A model generated the notes under the pieces. That model did no database searches. It was not told the DNA's origin and saw only the letters and a program-made list of their open reading frames with translations. From contig JAHNUO010000003.1 of the NCBI GenBank assembly GCA_019787685.1, positions 2,542,001-2,606,000 on the forward strand: 64,000 nucleotides of DNA, written 5' to 3'. Positions within the stretch are counted from its first letter, which is position 1. Each line of letters begins with the position of its first letter. A program made the position numbers and the translations under genes. This DNA is from Chiua virens (taxonomy: Eukaryota; Basidiomycota; Agaricomycetes; Boletales; Boletaceae). Positions 21,892-34,700 of the stretch are shown here, in pieces.

Positions 21892-24800
21892 ATGTCGGCA
21901 CCAGTCCGCCGTAGTACACGGTCAGCAACCAAGAATGCAACAGCGCCAAAGGCACCTGCTAGCACCCCCGAGCCAACAGCAAGTGGCGCTCCTTCTGGAA
22001 ACCAAGAGTCTTCCCAACATTCGACTCGTCGTCGGAAGCGTGCTAGTTCAGCTACACCAATTGATACGCAAGTTCAGGTGAAAGGAAAGCGCACCAAGAC
22101 CAAGAAACCTAGTGAGTTCTACATCCTTTTTCCTTTGTTCATTGTTCATTAACAATCTATCTGTTTTCACAGCCGTCAAGCATCCGAGTCAGTTGGTGCA
22201 ACTTCCACAGTCAAACTCGCAGGCAGCACCTGTGCTCAGGTTGGTGCCTGAACAGGTTGAGCCTCTGAATCATGTAGGCCAGCAGCATCACGACGGGGCA
22301 GCCACAGAGGAGTTGGATGGGTGGGATCATTCAAGCAATGGTTTCCGAACTTTACATTCGTCAGAGGAAGAGTCGCAACTCCCTACAGCTTACAGTAAGT
22401 TCAGCCTCTTAGCTTGAATAAATTCAGACCCAGTAAAACATTGTTGATTTCACTCTTATTCTAGTTAGAGTACGCGACATCAGGCGGCAGAAGGCAGCTC
22501 TAACATCCAGCGTGACTAGTACTCAGCTGCCACCTTTGGAGGCTAGGCCGCCTACTGCTGAGGACCAGGAGGACCATGATTCCACCAAGTCTATCTCGGA
22601 AGGTGGTGATGACCATAGCAGTGTCGCTCCGTCAGATGACGAGCCCGTGGGGGTCGTTGCAAGTCAAATTGCAACTGAGGTGAGTTTACTTTTATGCCTA
22701 AATGACGTTTACTAATAGAATTAATTGTGTAGGCCCCAATGTGGACCACTAGCGCAGACCAGCACCGGCGCACACTGGCAGCTCATGTGCAGAAAGAGCC
22801 CACCGCTATGAGACTCAGAGCATCAGAGTCTGAACCTTCGACTCGGAGTCAGGCTCCTGCAATGCAGCGATCTCAGACTCGGGCAGGACGTCGGGTCACA
22901 CAATTGAGACAGCGACATGAAACTCAACGTCTTGATGAGGTAACTTAGTCTCTCCTCAGGCTTCGCCACTAGCTCTACATAAATCTCACTTTGTCTAATT
23001 TTCAGCAACCTCGATGGTCCAGCAAGTCCCCTGGATCCTCTGGACTTGGATATTGCAGCGTTCCAGCTTCTGTAGTAGTCACCGGTCCTGGACAGCTTGT
23101 TGGTGTCAGTCTGTCACAAGCAACTTCAACAGGTAGTACAGCAACTTCGACTTCGATGCTAACTGCTACTACATGCATCCAAGGACGTTCTCTTATGGCT
23201 CCGAGTCCTAGCTTGAGCCCAGACCCAGAACCTGCTAGTAGTGGCACGAGTACTCCGAGTCAGACCTCCACCATGTCGGTCCCAGTTCATGACCTTGTTT
23301 ATCCCAAAGGACGAAGCGCCACACTTTCATTGCTTGCACAGAATCAGTCAGTGCAGAACGTTGTTCGAGAGGCTTTTCGACTCGTCGAAAAGCAAATTCT
23401 TACTGTCAATGGCTTGCCGACGTCGATGGAACGTTCTATGATGTGCCAAAATGCACTCACGGAAGCCGCAAACAAATCCTTGTTACCTGCAATGGCGCAG
23501 AAAATTGGCAGTGATCCGAAATACAGAAAGGATCTCTCATCATTGGTAAGGTTATAGCATCAGCAATATGTCACCCCGACTGTCACGTCTGCACGGACTG
23601 TGGACTGACTGTCTGCACTGTCGGACCTGTCTAACAATGTGCACATTCCCTACAGACCACCACAGTTTGTTCAGTGCACAGAGGATCCTGACAGACGCAC
23701 AGTACTTATTCAAGTTAACAGATAGTGTACGAGTGGTGATCTATGTACCTATTGACATAGTACGCATTAAATGAATTGAGAGAGTGTGAGAAATGAAATG
23801 TAACGGGTAAAAAAGCTGCGCCAAACACTCCGATCAAATGAACACCTCGTAGAATAGATTTGACTGAAATCACTGCTCAAACACGGTGTCCCACAGCATT
23901 CACCTCCGGTGTAACAATCCACATTCCTGTCAAGGAGTCTGGCTCGTCACCAAATGGTAGGAACCACTCAACCAGGGCACAGGAGTGCGAACACCCTTGA
24001 AACCTGAATGAGAAAAAAAGTAAGACGCGGGCAACCAACAGACCATGCAAGGGATCGTCATCCGAACCGCCATTGTCTACAAATATGCAATCATGTCGTG
24101 CTGACCCACCCCGCCACTGTGGCGTACAACGTATGACATCACGGTGCATTCCTCCACGTCCTGAATGGTCGCTTGGTGCATAGTAGGTGGCCAACGCAGA
24201 GTTGAACACTCTGATGTCACCTTCGAAGGGTGGACAATGAGATAGACTGACACGGTCTCCAGATATCTCGGCATTGAGGTTGAGTTGGTCATATAGATAG
24301 CGCCGGATGCATTCAATGAGCTCCGGATACCCATAGTGTGCAGCCACAAGCAAGCTCGCACGAGGTATATTCTGTACTAAAAGATATCGTAGATACTTAG
24401 CTAGCACAACATGGACATGACCGCAAGTAGTACTCACCTGACTTTCTTGCTAATCGGACATCGTAATCCGATCTGTCTCCAAGTCCCTCAACTGCCTGAG
24501 AATCGTCTTCCTCTCCATCCTTGCCTTTCACTGCAGCGGCAGTATCTTCTCTCCCTGCCAGTGTTGGAACCAAAGGCCCGGCCAACATACCATTCTGTGA
24601 ATATACCAAGCGTGCCGCAGCCAGTTTGTCCAGTCGTTGGTTTGTGAGCAACATTTGTCCGAGTGCTTCGTATCGATTTGAGCGGCGCCATGGCTCCTTC
24701 ACAGCCTTGATGTGCCGAGATTCAGTGATTGAAGAACAAAGACCATTCGGTACTCCAAACATTTCAATTAACATGCGATAATGAACCATGGAATGTTGGC

Positions 24801-27800
24801 GTGGTAGCGAGAAATGCTGACGGACACCAACCTCCTTGAAAATTTCCCATTCAAGATGGAAGCGGTGTACTGCATCATCAATAGCATCAAGGTCTCTTTC
24901 ATTGATGACTGACTTTCGTGCGATGTAACAGAAGTCGAGGAAGGCAGCGATGGCACGGACCATCCCATCCGGGACCAAGCCAGTAATAGCAGGCAAATAA
25001 ATCTACCATGATAGTCGACAACCATGACTTAGACCAGTGGATATTAGAATACATTGGCATTACTTACCTTCATCAACGCTTTTGAATCATCCCCCGTCCA
25101 CTGCTTAAATCCTCGACCTTCTGGGAATCGGCGTAGTCCAGGGAACAGTGGTACAGCTGCAAGCCTGTCACGCGAGCAATAAATGCCTGGTCAACGGGTG
25201 ATCTGACCCAATGTGAAAGACAAACCGGCGGTCAATCTCTGCGATAATCTCCAAGGCTCGCTGCTTGGGGTAATTCTGCTCTAGATATTCATTGACCCAG
25301 GTAACGAGGTGGTCCTTAAATATCCCTTTGATTAATTGATGGAGGAGGTCCGGCGCGATCAACTCATGTATATCTGCACAAGGGAAATGAACTGTAAACG
25401 GCTGAAAAAAATATGACCGTTAATATACTATCAAGCATACCAATGCAGCTTACCTCAACGTCAGCTACAATACCATAACCATCCCATAGAGTTCGTGGGT
25501 CCATTGTTGTACGGAGTTTCGCACTGTGGGCATGTGCCCGTGGTCCACCACCACCATCAAGATCACTGTTTCGTGCAGTGCAACTACGTACAGTCAGGTG
25601 CCACATCACACAATTGAAAGCGAAGTAGATAACTCACCGTGTACACCAACCCTGTACAATGCATGCGAGCAAAGCCTGCTCGGGGTAATCAGCAATGTAA
25701 GGGCCAAGGCCATATATAACACGACGGAAGTGGCCATCAGCACATCGTGTAACTCGTGGTTTGATCATAGCATCCTTGACTGGCTGAAGGACGGCAGCAA
25801 GTGATGAGTGGAATAACTGGCGGCGGAAGTGGCGAAAGTGGACATCATCTTTATGCGCAGGATCAGCTATGTGATGGTAGTCAGAACGAGCATCCAAGCT
25901 AGTCAAAAGGCAAGCACTTACTCTTGGGAATGGATAGAAAGGCCAATATAGACAGAGCACCACCGTGCGAGCGACGGACATTGTTGTGAACATTTCCGAG
26001 AGATATATATAGCGGATAGTATTCCGTGTTTCCAGTGCCGACGCTGACCGTTGTCTTGTCGCTCCCTAGTACAATCGGTGCAAACGTGGCCCCACTGGCT
26101 TGCATATCCGGATTCTTGGCAATATGTTCCTAGACAATGTGTGTATTGTGACGGAAGGAAGGGGACGAGAATGTGCAGACTCACGGACTGATCCCATGCC
26201 CACTGCCCTGACATAAGGTCACAGACCTCACGCTGGCCATTTTCATCCGTTACAACCTGTTCAATAGTATTCTTAATACATAGTTTATTGTGCTTCAGTA
26301 AAACTCACCTTTGCGGCATAGTCAATTGCGTCTGCAAATTCCGGATTCTGGAATTGTTGCTCGAGTAGGCTTAGCGGATCGCGGTACCATACATCATAGT
26401 CCACCAGCATCCAAGACGGTGGGTCCTCAGGTAACGATCCTGAGTACTTCACTGAAAAAGACTGCCAAGGACAGTCTCCGTACGGTATAGCATCAATGGA
26501 CTCGTATAAGTCATCATGGGACCCAAATGGCGGATCTTGGCCATCGTACAATGAGGCCAGGATATCCATTAACATATCAGTCTTGCCAGCAGACATCTGT
26601 ACCTTCTGGTACAAAAATTCAGCGAGCTCAAATTGAGCTCGCCGAGTAAAAGGCGTCCAGTCCCCTTGAGCGCAAGGTTCAAAGGGCAGCAGTGGCACAG
26701 AAGGCAGGAGATCCTCTCCATAGGGATCGCAAGGGGACCCTATGCAATGTCAATATGACTCAGAGCGACATTGCTGAGTGATGATACATACCATCTAGCA
26801 CGGGATGGAAACGAATGTGCCGACTTGGATTGGGTTGATCGGCAAGCTCGGGGCCAGATCTTTCGGAGCCATAGCCACCCAAGTCGCTGGCTGCGGAACC
26901 ATGGTGTTCTGAGTCTGGTGTCGGGGCTCGACAACTATCATGTCGTCGGTGCAGGCGGGAATGTCGTTTCAGACCACCCTTGGTCCGACAAGCTTTGTTG
27001 CAAAACGGGAAAGTACAGACAAAAAGTTTTGGCCGGTAGGGGTGCACAGGAAAACGCCCTGCTGGAGACATGAAGTAGAGGGTGATGACGTCGTGCAAGA
27101 TGGGTGGTGAATCTAGCACAAGAGGTGGGTAGTAATGAGTCTCGTGAGAAATGGGCAGTGAATCTGGTGCAAGACGGGGACTTACATGACACGTCACCCT
27201 GCCAGCCAGTAGCCACACGATTCGACTGCTGAAATTTTGAGGGGTAAGGTGACGTGGACAAGTCTAGTGTGAAGCCGATTGGTGCCGAACATAGAATGAA
27301 CAGCGGCAAAGCAACCCTACACTTGTTGTCAGCGTTGGTAGTATGAACCCTGGGTGAATCAATACGGCAGACTCGGAGGTAGAACGATGCGCATGGCCAA
27401 CAACCAATGGCGTCCATACATTTTCCATTCTAGGCACCTCTGCATTCTACGAAAAAAAAAGGCTGTGATCATACGGTAAGGAAGGGTTAAAAGACTGACC
27501 GGGTGGTGAGAGGACCCTGCCTGGCCCACTACCTTGCGATGCCGAACCACATCATCACCCGTGCAGCAAACAAGAACCGACACCCCGGAACACCTGACCT
27601 CCCCGCACTACGGTGCAGCAGCCAGGTCATCCAAGAAGAGCGTGCTGTGCAAAAAGCAGCGCACATGGCCACTAGACTCCAGCAGCGGGAGAACATCCAT
27701 CAGGTGGCTGAGATTGAAGATCAGCTACATAGAGAGATGGAGATGCGACGTACCAAATTCCAGAATCCGACATCGGCAGTGACTAGGTTGTTGAAACCTC

Positions 27801-30800
27801 ACCCAAAGCCGAAGATAGCTCCCGATGGTGATATCGCGAGTATGCAGACCTCGCAGCATGTCCTAGGTCACAACAATGGTGATGGAGAGAGCGGAGAGGC
27901 TGAAACTGACAAAGGTATGAGTACTCCGATACATGTGGCAAACGACACTAACCTCTTTATAAGGCTCAGACACTGAGCCTGAGTCAATCCTTGGTAATAC
28001 TCAGACTCGGAGTGGCTACAATGCTGATCCCAATGTCGCCATGGAGGGAAGTGAGGACGAAGGGACCGTGGTAATGCGCGAGAAGCCGTCCAAGGTCACA
28101 CGCCATCTCATTGAAGCTGCCCGCACTACAAAGCCTGGCAAACCAGACGCTAAGGCCTCCGTCCTCCCACCTACAGGCAAGCGCAAGCTTGAACGCCAGG
28201 GAGCGTAAGTCTATTTATTATCCTAGTTAATTGAGCTAATGTACTTGTTTATCTTCCAGAATCATTATCGGTCCAGGCCCTAGCGCACAAAAGAAGACAA
28301 AATGTGACCACCCGTCTGGTCTCACTGATACTTACCAGCGCACTCCGAGTCACAAGGAAGGCAAGCCAATGGATACCCGAGCCCGGCGTGAACCTCACAT
28401 AGAGGCTCAGACTGATGAGTACGCTACTCACAAAGGTGATCAGGTCGATACCCGGGCCGGTGTGACAGATAGGTTCGGTGGTCTCTCTGACGAGCAAGAG
28501 AAGAAATGGCAACCTGCCAGGGCACAGAGTACCACGGTAGTTAAGCATCCCTAACGTCCATACAGAAGCTAATTTTTTTTTCAAAGGGCCCCCTCGCCAT
28601 TACCAAGATCGTTGCAAATGCTCCTCAACAGCGCTTACAACACAGTGCACCTATCGTGAATGCCACAACTTCGAAGAACCGACCTAGCCATCAAAACTTG
28701 CCGAAAGGATCATCCGCTCAGTTCACGAAGGTTTTCATCCCGTTGCTCCGTCTTTACTGTGGCACGCTGGAGAATCCTTGGATGGTACCGGATCGCTTTG
28801 TGGACAAATTGCAGGAGCTATGGGACGAAGTCATGTTGGATTGGCCACACTGGTTTGACGAGGATGATAATGTCTATCGTTTGGTAAGAACTTTCGCCTA
28901 CCATTGATCGCATTGCTAATGAGCTTGGCGGCTGAATCACTGTGCCCGATGTAGTGCATGCAAAAGACTTATGAGTGGCGTGCACACATCGGCAAAGCAG
29001 GCATCGAAGCTGTTGAGGCGCTGTGGGCTTTGAATCCGAAATATGAAACCCCCGAGGAACGGAAGGCATATGTCGACTTCGCGCTCAGTCCAAGCCTTCC
29101 ATTCATGTATGGCAGTGTGGAACATCTCGGAGGGGATGAATACAGCGTACGTCTCATTCGAGTATCTGACTACTACGGACATGAGGACTCGGACCAAGCT
29201 CACAGTAAAAATCCTTTAGGTCTCCAAATCATTCCTGTCGCCGCTCGTGCTGCGGACCCTTGCATCCCACCTCAAAGATGTTTCAGTGATCAACGACAAC
29301 TTTACTCAGTATCTCAAGTTAATAGACTATGCAATGCCGAGGGGTGCACTGGTCTTAGCTGTCACATCGGTACGGGATTATATTCAGGTGTTGCATTAGA
29401 ACGTCTGAATTACAATCATTACAGGTCGAGCGGGCATTGACGTTGTATTCCACCGGAGCCAAAGAGGTACCTAGCAAGCGGTCCGAGGCAAGCTTCTCCG
29501 ACATTGGATGGGGCACGAAGACTTCGTCGTACATGCGATCAATCATGAAAGTGGGAGACCGAAAATTCAACCAAATCGTCAGCGGGGCGCGGGAATACTG
29601 CAACACTGCCGTGCGTTCTAGGCAAGCGCAAGTCTCTTACGACGCATCCACTGCGGGTGATGTCAACATAGATGACGACCGGGCATTGATTGCCGTGTCC
29701 TCCGATATTGAGGCTGAAATGGATGGCGAAGGCAAGTGTTTCGAAAGCTCTTGCTACGACGTACTGATTTCTAATTACCGGACAGTGTGAGGAGGCGAAA
29801 TGGTGTAGTTCATGGCGGGCGAGAGAGCTAGAAAGGGGCTTGATTCGGTAGTTAGAGGTCCGGCCCTACTATACCCCGTTTCCTACTGTCATCTCTGAAT
29901 TCATCACTCTGTGTTCCTACTGTGTGCAACTGTGAGTGGACTTTTTGGTCTGTGTACGGACTGTGTACAGGTGATGCGGTATGTACACATAAGTGACATG
30001 TCTTTTCACAGTCACTTCACTGTGACGACTGTCGGTCTGTCGGATCTGTCCACAGTCCGTGCAGACGTCACAGTCGGGGTGACATATTGCTGATGCTATA
30101 TCATTTTCGCAGCATTTATAACACCATCATGGTGATCGGATTACATTACTAGGTATCACAACACATCTCGAATGAACACTATAGTATCAAGAAAAAGACT
30201 GATGCCATGATTCCGGCTGCATACGGTTTCACTACCATGGTAAATTCTGATGGATCTGCGACCACAGCTCAGGCTCCAACTCGGATGGAGATCAAAGCTA
30301 TGGTGGAATGGCTATCGGATGATCTCATGTTTGTTTATCCATGTGATCCGAAACCACAGGTAGCACATCTTTCAAAGATAATATTTGAGTTACTGATACT
30401 AGTATTGATGCGCATCATATAATATAGGCCAGGAAATACCAAGCGAACAAGCCGTTCTCTCACCCGGCAATAATTCCAGTCCTTGACTCACTCTTTTTTG
30501 TTGGTCAAAACTGTCACTATCTTCGCCATCAAGATATATTTATTTCTTCACTGGCAAGTCGCCCAAATGAGCCCGAGGTACCAATGGTAATGCTTGCTCT
30601 GGTTTGTGCTGCAGTATGTCTAATTGTTGGTCACGTCCGTCGCTATACATTTTGATGACTGTCACCAAATACAGACGTACACAAGCATCTCCAAGTACGA
30701 GACTGGGGAAGAGATGGATGCCAAGTTTTCTTATGACACCACCTATGACGTTTACCAGGAACTCCTCAACTTTCTTCAGGTGATCAAGTCCGAAAATCCC

Positions 30801-31001
30801 CATGGATATCACACGTTGACCTCACGGATTTTCAAAGAATGCAAGTACGTTATCTCACTATAGTTGCTCCGAGTCACACAATGATCTACGAAACTCATGA
30901 CATGTTACTACAGAGGGGCAAATATTTCGACTCGGAAGAACTTGAAGGACAAATTGGATGTGGCAAAAAAGGCTGATATTGCAAGCATGGAGGTGGATTG
31001 A
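21892..31001 (+). CDS. Plavaka-1 partner gene (DUF6532-like), carrying Plavaka-2 in an intron
   Basis: Divergent from the Plavaka-1 transposase. The N-terminal exons (21,892-22,950) encode basic, Ser/Thr-rich sequence starting MSAPVRRSTRSATKN. The next exon (23,007-23,545) ends in a helical block: LSLLAQNQSVQNVVREAFRL...YRKDLSSL. A donor GTAAGG follows at 23,546, and Plavaka-2 begins seven bases later. Beyond Plavaka-2 a CATTACTAG acceptor restores the same frame at 30,152 (VSQHISNEHYSIKKKTDAMI). The open frame continues through FSHPAIIPVLDSLFFVGQN, VPMVMLALVCAAT, and YDVYQELLNFLQ to TGA at 30,999-31,001. This pattern resembles the DUF6532 domain often found beside Plavaka transposases. The gene could still be expressed if the 6.6-kb intron is removed. 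Function unknown. Confidence 0.68.
23553..23605 (+). repeat. Left terminal inverted repeat of Plavaka-2 (53 bp)
   Basis: Matches the reverse complement of 30,048-30,100 with one difference (C/G at position 32). It is followed by short ACTGTG/CACAGT motifs that recur near both ends and may be subterminal binding sites. Confidence 0.9.
23715..27071 (-). pseudogene. Plavaka-2 transposase with one in-frame premature TGA
   Basis: The start ATG is at 27,069-27,071. An N-terminal C2H2 finger (FVCTFPFCNKACRTKGGLKRH) leads to RHIRFHPVLDG. Then follow DWTPFTRRAQFELAEFLYQ, YDGQDPPFGSHDDLY and PWMLVDYDVWYRDP-like motifs (26,285-26,698). The core is at 25,634-26,214 (VLGSDKTTVSVGTGNTEYYP, IADYPEQALLACIVQGWC). 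LIAPDLLHQLIKGIFKDHL comes next, then LPRQHSMVHYRMLIEMFGVP and SSITESRHIKAVKEPWRRS (24,397-24,996). The C-terminal exon has CALVEWFLPFGDEPDSLTGM and ends at TGA 23,877-23,879. Reading through that codon, the same frame continues 53 residues with the family's usual ending (AYYVNRYIDHH) to TAA at 23,715-23,717. The TGA is thus probably a nonsense mutation that removes the last part. Confidence 0.82.
27539..29790 (+). CDS. Plavaka-2 partner protein, intact, function unknown
   Basis: Divergent from the Plavaka-2 transposase, about 470 bp away. The start MPNHIITRAANKNRHPGTPD is typical of these partner genes. A coiled-coil segment (ENIHQVAEIEDQLHREME) and a disordered acidic and basic middle follow across exons at 27,963, 28,261 and 28,587. 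The C-terminal domain begins FIPLLRLYCGTLENPW. It continues through QKTYEWRAHIGKAGIEAVEA, SFLSPLVLRTLASHLKDVSV and VERALTLYSTGAKEVPSKRS. It ends TGA at 29,788-29,790. All exon junctions I checked keep the frame with GT-AG borders. Its sequence differs from the Plavaka-1 partner, so the two elements belong to different subfamilies. A helper role in transposition is likely but unproven. Confidence 0.75.
30048..30100 (-). repeat. Right terminal inverted repeat of Plavaka-2 (53 bp)
   Basis: Reverse complement of 23,553-23,605 with one mismatch. It ends GCTGATGCTATA, after which the host intron sequence of the Plavaka-1 partner gene resumes. Confidence 0.9.
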
Positions 31002-31735
31002 TGTCGCTGCAAGCATGTTCATGGAAAGAGTCATCTACAGGTTTCAATCCACATTTTATATGCACGTTTAATCTTCAACTTCCCTGTTGCACTCCCCCAC
31101 ATTCATTCTAACATCTTCGTAATACTCCCTGGCACTCATTTCGTGGCCGTCGTGACCATTCTGCTATATCTACATCATACCATATCACTGGCACATCACG
31201 AAATATAATAGTTGAACATTATCCATCAATCTGCATCGCTCACATAGTCGACATACTTGAGCATAGCCCACATAGTTGACATACTTGAGCATACTCGAAC
31301 ACATATGACATCCGTACAATGAAAATACTACATGCACGATTTTATGGGGACCTGTCTATTTTATGCATAAATCCCATAAACCCGATTATTATACATTATT
31401 ATGCACAATTTATGGAGTGAGTTTTTTCCTGATGCACTACTGAATTAAATATTTGGTTTTTCCGACATTTTATTGCACCATGCCCGGTCCAACTCCACAA
31501 ACGTTGTCAATATCCAATAAATAATGTCCATGCCGGCCTCGAGCCCATGCTGCTACCACGAAGTCGTCCTCTCACACACTGCACATTTATTGTCTTGCCA
31601 GCTCCAGTGAATATTAATATTTCAGTTCCTGTGTTTTTGAGACGCATCCAGACCTTCAGCAAAGCCTCCGAGTTAGGGTGCCTCACCACCCATCGTCATA
31701 ACCATAACTCAACGTTCAACAACGCTCCCGCCGAA
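31002..31735. other. Right end of Plavaka-1 and promoter region of the NLR-like gene
   Basis: AT-rich sequence. It includes a short direct repeat (CATAGTCGACATACTTGAGC / CATAGTTGACATACTTGAGC near 31,240-31,290) and the right Plavaka-1 terminal repeat at 31,410-31,434. An in-frame upstream ATG for the following gene occurs at 31,547. Confidence 0.5.
31410..31434 (-). repeat. Right terminal inverted repeat of Plavaka-1
   Basis: TTATGGAGTGAGTTTTTTCC followed by TGATG is the near reverse complement of 3573-3597. Confidence 0.6.
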
Positions 31736-34700
31736 ATGCCAGAAGGCCTTCTGGATACCCGCTGTCAACGAACCCTTGAGGATATCGCCTGCATCTCGCA
31801 ACGAATCCGCTTATATGTGCGCCGTGGAGACAATAATAGAAATGTGCGTGCTGTAGAAAAATTTTGTACCAAGATCGGAGCGATTCGGCACTCTGCGGAG
31901 AGCATCCATGAAGCATTCACCCTCCAGAATTGCACCCTTGATGAAAACCTTGTCACTTGGATCTCCAGAGGAGGGCTGTGGCAATGTCTTGACAAGTTGA
32001 AGGCTATGGAAGGAATGCTCGACCCCAATAACCAGGTTCAGCCTCGCGCTGCAGCGATTCACCCTCACCATCTCGAATTGGCAGAGGACAAAGTTACAAG
32101 AACGATCGCCTTCTTCAATCAAAACAAGGACACATTTCGATTCTTGCTGGACTTGAAACTTTCGTGAGTTCTTCGGCTGTCATCTGCAAGTAATAAACCT
32201 GTCCTTGATGCTACACTTAGGGATCATGCAGCTCAACCTCACCAGCCGTCAGAAACACTCGAGAGTATTCGAAACACACCGGAAATACAGGATAGTATGG
32301 AAGAAAGTACGATCGCAAGCATGTATGTCATGTAGTGACAAGTTTTAAATTTATATCTTCTGAACTCGACCTCTATAGTGCAGTGATAGCACACAAGCAG
32401 TTTATTCGTAGGCATAGCATACCCGTGCTATCCAACGGGATCACTGATGCATCACCTTTTTTCCAGAGCAAAAATTAGACGAGGTCATACGATGGCTTGA
32501 TGCCCTGGATTGCACCGAGAAACATGTCGAGACGTTAAAGCTACGTCAACTAGGCACATGTACGTGGTTTCCCAAGACAGCTGCCTACAAAGTATGGAGG
32601 ACCAGGAAAAGCACATTTTTGTGGATATGTGGTCAAGGTGCGTCTTTCCGCGCTTTGCTAGTCCCTGGAGCTGATGCCACATATCTTTTGGTGAAATTTG
32701 TAGCTGGTTGCGGGAAATCAGTCATGGTGTGAGCGTGTATTCTGTTGATACTCACATCGGTGTTCACTCAGATACAGTGCATCTACGCTCGAAAATCTGA
32801 GAAGCACGCTAGAACCTGGGGAAGCGCTAGTGTATGTCTACTGCGATTTCCGAAATGAGCGGTCAACGAACGCTGCGGAGGTTATGCGCGCCATCCTCTC
32901 CCAACTCTTCAGTCACCTTCGTACTTTCCGTGTCGATCCCGGGGCTCTCCCCAACTGGATCCTCGAGCAGAAGAGCGAATATGGTGCCTTATTGCTTAAC
33001 GACCTGGATCGTCTGGCTAGCTGGGTGTGTCGTGCAGCGAGTCGCTTCTCTCATAAGCCCATTATAGTGATCGACGCTCTCGATGAGTGTGCCAATGTCC
33101 AGGTGCTCCTAGGTACTCTGACTATGTTGGTTCAGGCGGACGTGCGGCTCCTTGTGATGAGCCGACCAGAGGCGATCGTCGAGCAGCATCTTGGAAGATA
33201 TCCTTCGCTCTCCTTCCAAGAGATGGACAAAGAGTTGGCGGGCGACATATATATGCATATCACGCGGGAACTTGACTCATACGCGGAACTCAGATTCGCT
33301 GATACATGTGTCAAGAATGAGATACGCACAAAATTACGTGAAAAAGCGGAGGGAAGGTAAGGGCGATTTCGCATTTTGTAGAGTCCATTAAAACTGAGTT
33401 ACATTTCCTAGGTTTCGTTGGATACAGTGCCAGCTCGACACGCTTAAACGGTGTTCCTCTAGGCAAGAGCTACAGCAGGTGCTTGCTGACCTCCCGGGAG
33501 AGCTAGGGACGACGTACGAGAGAATTCTGTGCAAGATCGACGAACGAAGGCCGGAGGGTAAGGTAGCACGAAGTGCACTGGCATGGCTCATGGTGGCATT
33601 GGAACCTTTGCGCCTGGTTCAGCTTATCGAAGGACTTGCACTTGACGCTCAAAAACGGGGGATTGACTGCGAAACGTCTATGGGACCCGCCTTGGTACAT
33701 GCGCTATCGAGTCTTGTGATATATTACAGAGCAACGGATGTGCTCGCCTTATCTCATCACACCGTTAAGGTATATATGTCATTCATTCGTCTTGCATTAG
33801 CGTGACTTGAACGGACCGCCTCGCAGGAATATCTGACGAGTCGTACAGCGCTTCCGATGTATCAAATCATACCCCATGAGGCTCACGTCGAGGTTGCTCA
33901 AATGTGCATGTTCTTTGTCACTTTTCTCCTCAAAAAAGCACGCTTTCGTGCCACCCAAGCGCTATTTGAATCATTTCCCATCCTCTCATACGTGTTCGGC
34001 GTTGGGTTCGACCACCTGGCCTACGTAGACCCAGAATCGACGGTCATCCTCGACGACCTTCAGTCTTTCGCATCGAACATTCAGCACCATCCATCGCATT
34101 GGGATCTACTCTGCGAACTGCGCGAGGAGGATGCAAGACGACTTTATCCTCCGTGGCCTTCGTCACGACACGACCTGGTCCCGTACATCTTGATTGCCTA
34201 CTCCTCCACCAGTCTCTTCCGATCATTCCTCCAAAGTCATCCGTTCAAACCAAGAGTGGGGACCAACCCTCTCGTGTATGCTGCCGACTTCTACAAGACT
34301 GCGCATGCATCAACATTGCTAAAAAGTGGTGTTGGTGTCAATGAACCAGGTTTGGTCGTCGACGACTCTCGCCATGCATTGCCGCTGGAGGTGGCCATTG
34401 ACCTAGGAAACGACATGCTTGTTGGGGAACTGTTGCAGAAGGGAAGCGTGGTTCCACCAGAACTCATTACAACCGCAGTGTGTATCCCGTGGTGCACTGC
34501 ACCCGTCCTTGTGCATCTCGTACACACCGACGCTTTCAAGGAATGGGCACGCGGGATGAAAGATAAGGAATTGTATCGTTCCGTCTTTAGCAGCGCGAGA
34601 CCAAATGCGGGAGACACCACTCAAGCGGACAGAGACCACGTTGCACTCGCACGGAGGCTGCGCGTAGTTGGCCAAAATCTTTCTGCAAACAGTGCATTTG

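Larger units (their letters stand above)
23553..30100. mobile_element. Plavaka-2: younger Plavaka transposon inserted in Plavaka-1
   Basis: The 53-bp ends at 23,553-23,605 and 30,048-30,100 are reverse complements with a single mismatch (TATAGCATCAGCAATATGTC onward). The 6.5-kb element carries a transposase (-) and a divergent partner gene (+). Because the ends read TATA, a palindrome, it is not possible to say whether TATA belongs to the repeat or is a 4-bp target duplication. Near-identical ends indicate a recent insertion compared with Plavaka-1. Confidence 0.9.
3573..31434. mobile_element. Plavaka-1: CACTA-like (Plavaka) transposon hosting two nested insertions
   Basis: Short imperfect inverted repeats lie at 3573-3597 and 31,410-31,434. 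Between them are a Plavaka transposase gene on the minus strand and a divergent partner gene on the plus strand. The transposase is interrupted by a KDZ element (6658-21,184) and the partner by a second Plavaka element (23,553-30,100). Without these, 3088 + 2368 + 1334 bases remain, about 6.8 kb. That matches the size and head-to-head gene order of Plavaka-2. The outer limits rest on a 25-bp inverted repeat with a few mismatches, and I found no clear target-site duplication. Plavaka is a group of EnSpm/CACTA-related transposons known from mushroom genomes. Confidence 0.75.
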
